From positions 1 to 26,955 of the forward strand of contig JBPCNO010000050.1 of assembly GCA_051001135.1 (NCBI GenBank): a stretch of 26,955 bases of DNA, written 5' to 3'. How positions within the stretch are numbered: the stretch's first letter is position 1; the number at the start of each line of letters is the position of its first letter. Positions 23,377 to 26,955 of the stretch are shown here, piece by piece. The DNA is from CAWHMN01 sp051001135. Lineage in GTDB: Bacteria; Acidobacteriota; Terriglobia; Terriglobales; Acidobacteriaceae. The translations under genes were made by a program, and so were the position numbers. Below the pieces are notes generated by a model. That model had not been told where the DNA came from. It searched no databases and worked only from the letters and a program-made list of their open reading frames with translations.

Positions 23377-24324
23377 TTAAATCTGTGCGAGCACCTGCTC
23401 CAGATACAGTTTCTCCTTGCGGACATCTTCGATCTGTTGCGGGCCGGAGGTCTCCCGCTCGATGGTTACGGCGCCCGTATAGCCGGCGCGCTTCAGCCTG
23501 GAGAAGACCTGCTTGAAGTCCACCAACCCCGAGCCGATCAGCACCTCTTCGCCAAGCTCATTCGGATTAGTCGGCCAGCGCCCATCCTTCGCGTGGATGC
23601 TTTTTACATGCGGTCCCAGGATGTCGACCGCATCCACCGGATTCGCCTTGCCGTACAGAATCAGATTCGCAGTGTCGAGGCCGACGCCGAGGTTCGGCTG
23701 GCCGACGTCCCGCAGCGTGCGCGACATGGTCGTGGGCGTCTCCTGCCCGGTCTCCATCAGGAAGCTCTGCCCGTTTGCCTGGCAGTGCATGGCCACCTCG
23801 CGAATGGCAGCGACGGCTTCTGCGTACAGCGGATCGGCCGGGTTCTCAGGAATGAATCCGCAATGCGTCTGCACCTGGGGAACGCCGAGCTTCTTCGCGA
23901 AGTCGGAAACGCCGGTCAGCGCCGCAATCCGCGCAGCGCGCGTGGCACGCGGCACCAGCCCGATGGTGGAGGGCCCACGTAGAAAGTTCCACTCGAGCGG
24001 CGGTGGACCCACGACCTCGACCGTGGTGGCACGGACTGCATACTTGGAGAGCAGGTCTCCGATCCGCTCCGCTGCTGACGGCGTGAATTGACCGATATAG
24101 TCATCGAGCGAGAGGAAGCAGGTCTTAAAACCCAGATCGTGCACCCTTCGAATTGTCTCCTCCGGCGCCTTCGCCGGCTTGATCAGCAGCCCAAGCTCCA
24201 TCGGCTCGATTGCATTGCCTTTGGATTGACCTGCCATCGCGGTCCCCACGTCGCCATACGCGAGCGCTGCCACGTGAGTAAGTGCGGCCGCTGCTGCCGC
24301 ACCAAGAAACTTTCTTCGTTCCAT
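23377..24324 (-). CDS. Tat-exported sugar phosphate isomerase/epimerase-like protein (xylose isomerase-like TIM barrel)
   Basis: A 315-residue protein starting MERRKFLGAAAAAALTHVAAL, a twin-arginine signal. The mature part is an AP-endonuclease-2/IolE-type TIM barrel. Expected metal ligands are visible in order: Glu in FLMETGQE, Asp in GVGLDTANLI, His in KSIHAKDGRWP and Glu in AVTIERETSG. GGAGAG five bases before the ATG supports the start. Family members isomerise or epimerise free or keto-sugars. With the downstream Gfo/Idh/MocA gene it resembles the pairs that process 3-keto-glycosides or inositols, but the substrate is not readable. Confidence 0.87.
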   Translation of the reverse strand: MERRKFLGAAAAAALTHVAALAYGDVGTAMAGQSKGNAIEPMELGLLIKPAKAPEETIRRVHDLGFKTCFLSLDDYIGQFTPSAAERIGDLLSKYAVRATTVEVVGPPPLEWNFLRGPSTIGLVPRATRAARIAALTGVSDFAKKLGVPQVQTHCGFIPENPADPLYAEAVAAIREVAMHCQANGQSFLMETGQETPTTMSRTLRDVGQPNLGVGLDTANLILYGKANPVDAVDILGPHVKSIHAKDGRWPTNPNELGEEVLIGSGLVDFKQVFSRLKRAGYTGAVTIERETSGPQQIEDVRKEKLYLEQVLAQI

Positions 24325-24389
24325 TCAGACTCTCCATCTGCCCAGACACCAGAGTATCGCCTTGCGTCCCGTGGCAACACCCCTCGACG

Positions 24390-24413
24390 GCAGGTTGGCG
24401 CCGGCCCACCTGC
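24390..24413. terminator. inverted repeat between the acetyltransferase and isomerase genes
   Basis: GCAGGT and ACCTGC arms (six bases each) enclose a 12-base GC-rich loop containing GGCGCC. It lies just downstream of the minus-strand acetyltransferase stop. No T run follows, so it is only a possible terminator. Confidence 0.25.
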
Positions 24414-24446
24414 TGGCCGTGCGGTCCAGGTAAATTGCGATCCGGG

Positions 24447-25640
24447 CTAAATCTTGATAAAGATCTCTCGCCGATAGAGCGCGTAGGTGGCCAGCCAACA
24501 GACCGCGACGAAGGCGAGAGAGTACAGCAGGGAAGCGAACGCGGGATTGGGCACTGCGCTCAGAATGGATCCGTAGAACCACTGTTGCAGGTTGACGCCG
24601 GGGCGAAGGTGGATGTTTGCAATGGCTGACGCCAGCAGTTCAGAGAACACGTAGGCCGTGATCGCATTCGTTCCAAAGACGAGCAGCGCGGTGAAGGAGC
24701 GCGGCAGCCTGGCGGTTCCCGGGCTCCTCGCCTTCCCGCTGCGCAGGTCGACAATCCAGATGAAAGCGGCGAGCAGCAGAAGGCCCCAGCCCGCCGCGAA
24801 GAGTACAAACGAGCTGGTCCACAGCTTCTTGTTGATGGGGAAGGAGAAGTTCCAGAGGCCGCCCAGCAAAACGCCGCTTAGCCCGGCGATGGCAATGCCT
24901 CGCGCCTTTTCCGCAAGCGTGTGACTGGTGCGCAGCCATTCTCCGGTCAGCAGGCCGAGCAGTGTCGTGGCGAGCGCCGGCAAGGTGCTCAGCAGGCCTT
25001 CCGGATCGCGTGTCTGTTCGTACAGGTGGGACGGCGAGAATAGCTGTCGATCGAGCCACGCGGTCAAGTTGCGGTCGGAATCAAGCAGCGGGATGTTGTG
25101 CGTGGGGACGCCATATCCGGGGACGGGCACAAAGCGCATGAGCGCCCAGTAGCCCAGCAGCGCCACGATTGCCAGCGCGACCTTGTTGCGCCAGTCCGGA
25201 CTGATCAGATAGAGCGTAGCCACGACAAAGTAACAGATGGCGATGCGCGGCAGCACGCCGTAGATGCGCAGCGTATGCGGATTGAAATGAGGAAAGCTGT
25301 TGACGAGCAGACCGAGGAGAAACAGCACCACAGCCCGGCGAAGCGTATGCAGAAAAAGCGCCTGCCGAGTGGCGCCTTTCGCCAGCCGCGCTGCGGTGGA
25401 GAGTACGGTCGAGATACCCACCAGGAACAAGAAGGTGGGAAAGACCAGGTCGGTCGGCGTGAACCCGTTCCAGAGGGTATGCTTGAGCGCCCAATACGCC
25501 CGCACCCCGTCGCCGTTGTTGTTGACCAGGATCATGAAGCCGATGGTGAGACCGCGCAGTAGATCCAGAGAGAGCAGCCGGGTTGCTCTCGTCTCGACGC
25601 GCGGCTGTGTGTGTTCCGAAGATGGACTGGTCTGCGGCAT
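24447..25640 (-). CDS. HGSNAT/NagX-like membrane transacetylase (heparan-glucosaminide N-acetyltransferase family)
   Basis: A 397-residue polytopic protein with about ten membrane helices. After a short polar head the first helix reads SLDLLRGLTIGFMILVNN. ALKHTLWNGFTPTDLVFPTF follows, with His54 at the position of the active-site His of human HGSNAT (QHAPWNG). FLFLVGISTVLS, RIYGVLPRIAICYF and AGWGLLLLAAFIWIVD are all typical of this bacterial family. It would transfer acetyl from cytoplasmic acetyl-CoA to an amino sugar across the membrane. ATG 25640 is chosen over an extended GTG frame to 25709. It is 122 bases upstream of the sugar isomerase gene on the same strand and divergent from the GH38-like gene. 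Confidence 0.85.
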   Translation of the reverse strand: MPQTSPSSEHTQPRVETRATRLLSLDLLRGLTIGFMILVNNNGDGVRAYWALKHTLWNGFTPTDLVFPTFLFLVGISTVLSTAARLAKGATRQALFLHTLRRAVVLFLLGLLVNSFPHFNPHTLRIYGVLPRIAICYFVVATLYLISPDWRNKVALAIVALLGYWALMRFVPVPGYGVPTHNIPLLDSDRNLTAWLDRQLFSPSHLYEQTRDPEGLLSTLPALATTLLGLLTGEWLRTSHTLAEKARGIAIAGLSGVLLGGLWNFSFPINKKLWTSSFVLFAAGWGLLLLAAFIWIVDLRSGKARSPGTARLPRSFTALLVFGTNAITAYVFSELLASAIANIHLRPGVNLQQWFYGSILSAVPNPAFASLLYSLAFVAVCWLATYALYRREIFIKI

Positions 25641-25778
25641 CGTTCTCAGCTTCCTCAATACTGCACAATGTGTTGTTTCATTGAGCCACACCCGCAGAGG
25701 AAACACCACACCGGAAGCGGAAGGGATTGGCGGTCGATCTCCCCGTTTTTTTGCCCTGCGAGCGCTGTTCAGGATCTA

Positions 25779-25793
25779 TGAAACGTGTTTTCA
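25779..25793. promoter_or_regulatory. candidate LacI-type operator in the divergent gap
   Basis: TGAAA at 25779-25783 and TTTCA at 25789-25793 form an inverted repeat around CGTGT, similar in plan to LacI-family operators with a central CG. It lies in the 336-base gap between the acetyltransferase and the glycosidase gene. The rest of the gap shows no gene; a second inverted repeat CAATG-N8-CATTG is at 25666-25683. Confidence 0.25.
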
Positions 25794-25976
25794 AACATGA
25801 TAGATGATTGAACAATGGGCACAACCGGTCATCTTCGGAGTCGTGCTGATCCGATCGGGAAGGTGCTCATTGCGCGGCAGGAAGCCAATCGGGCTCAGCG
25901 CTGGACGTTCTGGTCGCATCGGCGGAGATGGGCAGGATGCAAAGATCCGGAGCGCTAGATAGGAATCAGGAGGCGA

Positions 25977-26955
25977 ATGAAATCGATCAGGTTTGTGGCG
26001 GCTGCTATCGCCGCCGCCGTTTCACTGCCCATTGCCGCAGCGCAGAGCCAGGGAGGCGAGAGTGTCTTCCGGATTGGAGCTTTCGATGGCAGCTCGGGCG
26101 AGTTTGCCACTGGAACTCCGCAACAACCTGTGACCTTCATCGTAGGGCGCAGCGACCCGGCTCATGCGTGGTATGGCTTCCAACCTATCGAGTCCAAAGC
26201 TAAGCCGGTCGAGACGGCACCCCGGACTATTCAATTTGCTCTGCAGCAAGCGCCCGCCTCCGCGTATACCTTTCGGGTTTCAATACTCATCGAGCACCCA
26301 AGTGTCCCGACTCTCAAGGTGGACATCAACGGACGCCGCGGGACCTTCTATTTGGACCCGAAGTTGGATAGCAGGATGGGAGACGGGTCTGCGGTTTCTT
26401 TTCCTGCCTATTCTCACGCACAGGTGGAGTTTGAATTTCCCGGGCAGTATCTCCACTCTCAAGGCGTGAACACGATTACGTTGGCGGCGGCGGAGGCTTC
26501 AGGTGAAGCCGTTCCCGACGCCGGCTTTACCTATGACGCACTCGAGCTTGAAAGCGCTCCCGGCCGCAAGTTCGACCAACAGGCAGCGTCAGTGACGGTG
26601 AAGCCGACGATCTTCTATAAGGAGGATGGCGGGGTGAAGGAGGTTGTCGATGCGCTGGTGCGGTATCGTCAGCGTCCCCAGGATGGAACCGTTGCGCTGA
26701 CGGTGAGTGGAAAGCGCTACGTGCAATCGTTGCGCGGCGACCAGGATTTCGGCGAGGAAGAATGCCGTTTTCTGCTGCCTGATTTCGGAAAGCGCGCTCA
26801 GGCCAACGCGATCCTTCACATGAATGGCCGCACACAGCGGTTCCAACAGACGATCGAACCGCAGAAGAAGTGGACGATCTACGTAGTGCCGCATGTGCAC
26901 CTCGATCTCGGATACACGGACTATCAGGCAAAGGTGGCGGCGATTCAGAGCCGTG
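25977..26955 (+). CDS. exported GH38-type alpha-mannosidase-like glycosidase with N-terminal rhamnogalacturonan-lyase-like domain (runs off right edge)
   Basis: The frame is open from ATG 25977 for 326 codons to the window end. AGGAGG is just upstream. A signal peptide (KSIRFVAAAIAAAVSLPIAAAQ) is followed by FRIGAFDGSSGEFA, VSILIEHP...KVDINGRRG, FEFPGQYLHSQGVNTITL and FTYDALELES. This pattern recalls domain III (carbohydrate-binding jelly roll) of PL4 rhamnogalacturonan lyases. At residues 303-315 VVPHVHLDLGYTD gives the HxHxDxG motif of GH38, in which His308 and Asp310 would be zinc ligands and Asp the start of the active site. The rest of the catalytic domain is beyond the window. It is divergent from the acetyltransferase and probably works on a plant or microbial glycan. 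Confidence 0.8.
   Translation, partial: MKSIRFVAAAIAAAVSLPIAAAQSQGGESVFRIGAFDGSSGEFATGTPQQPVTFIVGRSDPAHAWYGFQPIESKAKPVETAPRTIQFALQQAPASAYTFRVSILIEHPSVPTLKVDINGRRGTFYLDPKLDSRMGDGSAVSFPAYSHAQVEFEFPGQYLHSQGVNTITLAAAEASGEAVPDAGFTYDALELESAPGRKFDQQAASVTVKPTIFYKEDGGVKEVVDALVRYRQRPQDGTVALTVSGKRYVQSLRGDQDFGEEECRFLLPDFGKRAQANAILHMNGRTQRFQQTIEPQKKWTIYVVPHVHLDLGYTDYQAKVAAIQSR

Overview
The window is GC-rich, densely coded bacterial chromosome. Gene content, protein style (Tat-exported Gfo/Idh/MocA oxidoreductases and sugar isomerases, a heparan-glucosaminide acetyltransferase-like membrane protein, many TPR and GT-C proteins) and short dispersed hairpin repeats of the CCCATCCTAGC type suggest an Acidobacteriota genome of the Terriglobia (Granulicella/Edaphobacter/Terriglobus-like). 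That assignment is inference from memory, not from a search. No phage, IS element, CRISPR array or rRNA is visible. There is one tRNA, tRNA-Leu(UAG).

Layout. (1) 1-484 is the N-terminal part of a YgfZ/GcvT-like protein leaving the window on the minus strand, divergent from a secreted HExxH metallopeptidase (546-2180). (2) 2307-10461 is a very compact plus-strand run of eight genes: methylthioadenosine phosphorylase, a PfkB sugar/nucleoside kinase, a GT-C membrane glycosyltransferase, an MgtC-family protein, a diaminopimelate epimerase homologue, LD-carboxypeptidase, Mpl ligase and a PlsC acyltransferase. DapF-LdcA-Mpl form a murein-peptide recycling block, but both catalytic cysteines of the DapF homologue are serines. 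(3) 10704-21789 is all minus strand. A GT-C protein, a TolB/TPR periplasmic protein, an NfeD membrane protease, a slipin and a SPOR protein look like one envelope-related set. It is interrupted between NfeD and slipin by about 4.3 kb carrying an aldo/keto reductase, an MFS transporter, an O-methyltransferase, a frameshifted gene remnant and several short repeat arrays. (4) 21478-24324 holds a DUF3467 protein, tRNA-Leu, and two Tat-exported sugar-metabolism proteins. (5) 24447-25640 is an HGSNAT/NagX-like acetyltransferase, divergent from a GH38-type glycosidase with a rhamnogalacturonan-lyase-like N-terminal domain that runs off the right edge.

How the genes fit together: the plus-strand block links nucleoside salvage with envelope turnover (murein peptide trimming, re-ligation to UDP-MurNAc, phospholipid acylation). 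The right-hand end looks like a glycan-degradation locus: exported glycosidase, periplasmic sugar oxidoreductase and isomerase, and a membrane transacetylase for amino sugars. The most unusual points are the Ser/Ser DapF homologue, the split NfeD/slipin pair with its repeat-lined insert, a hairpin repeat that forms part of the nfeD coding sequence, and a gene remnant whose conserved C-terminus is restored by removing one base from a five-base homopolymer.
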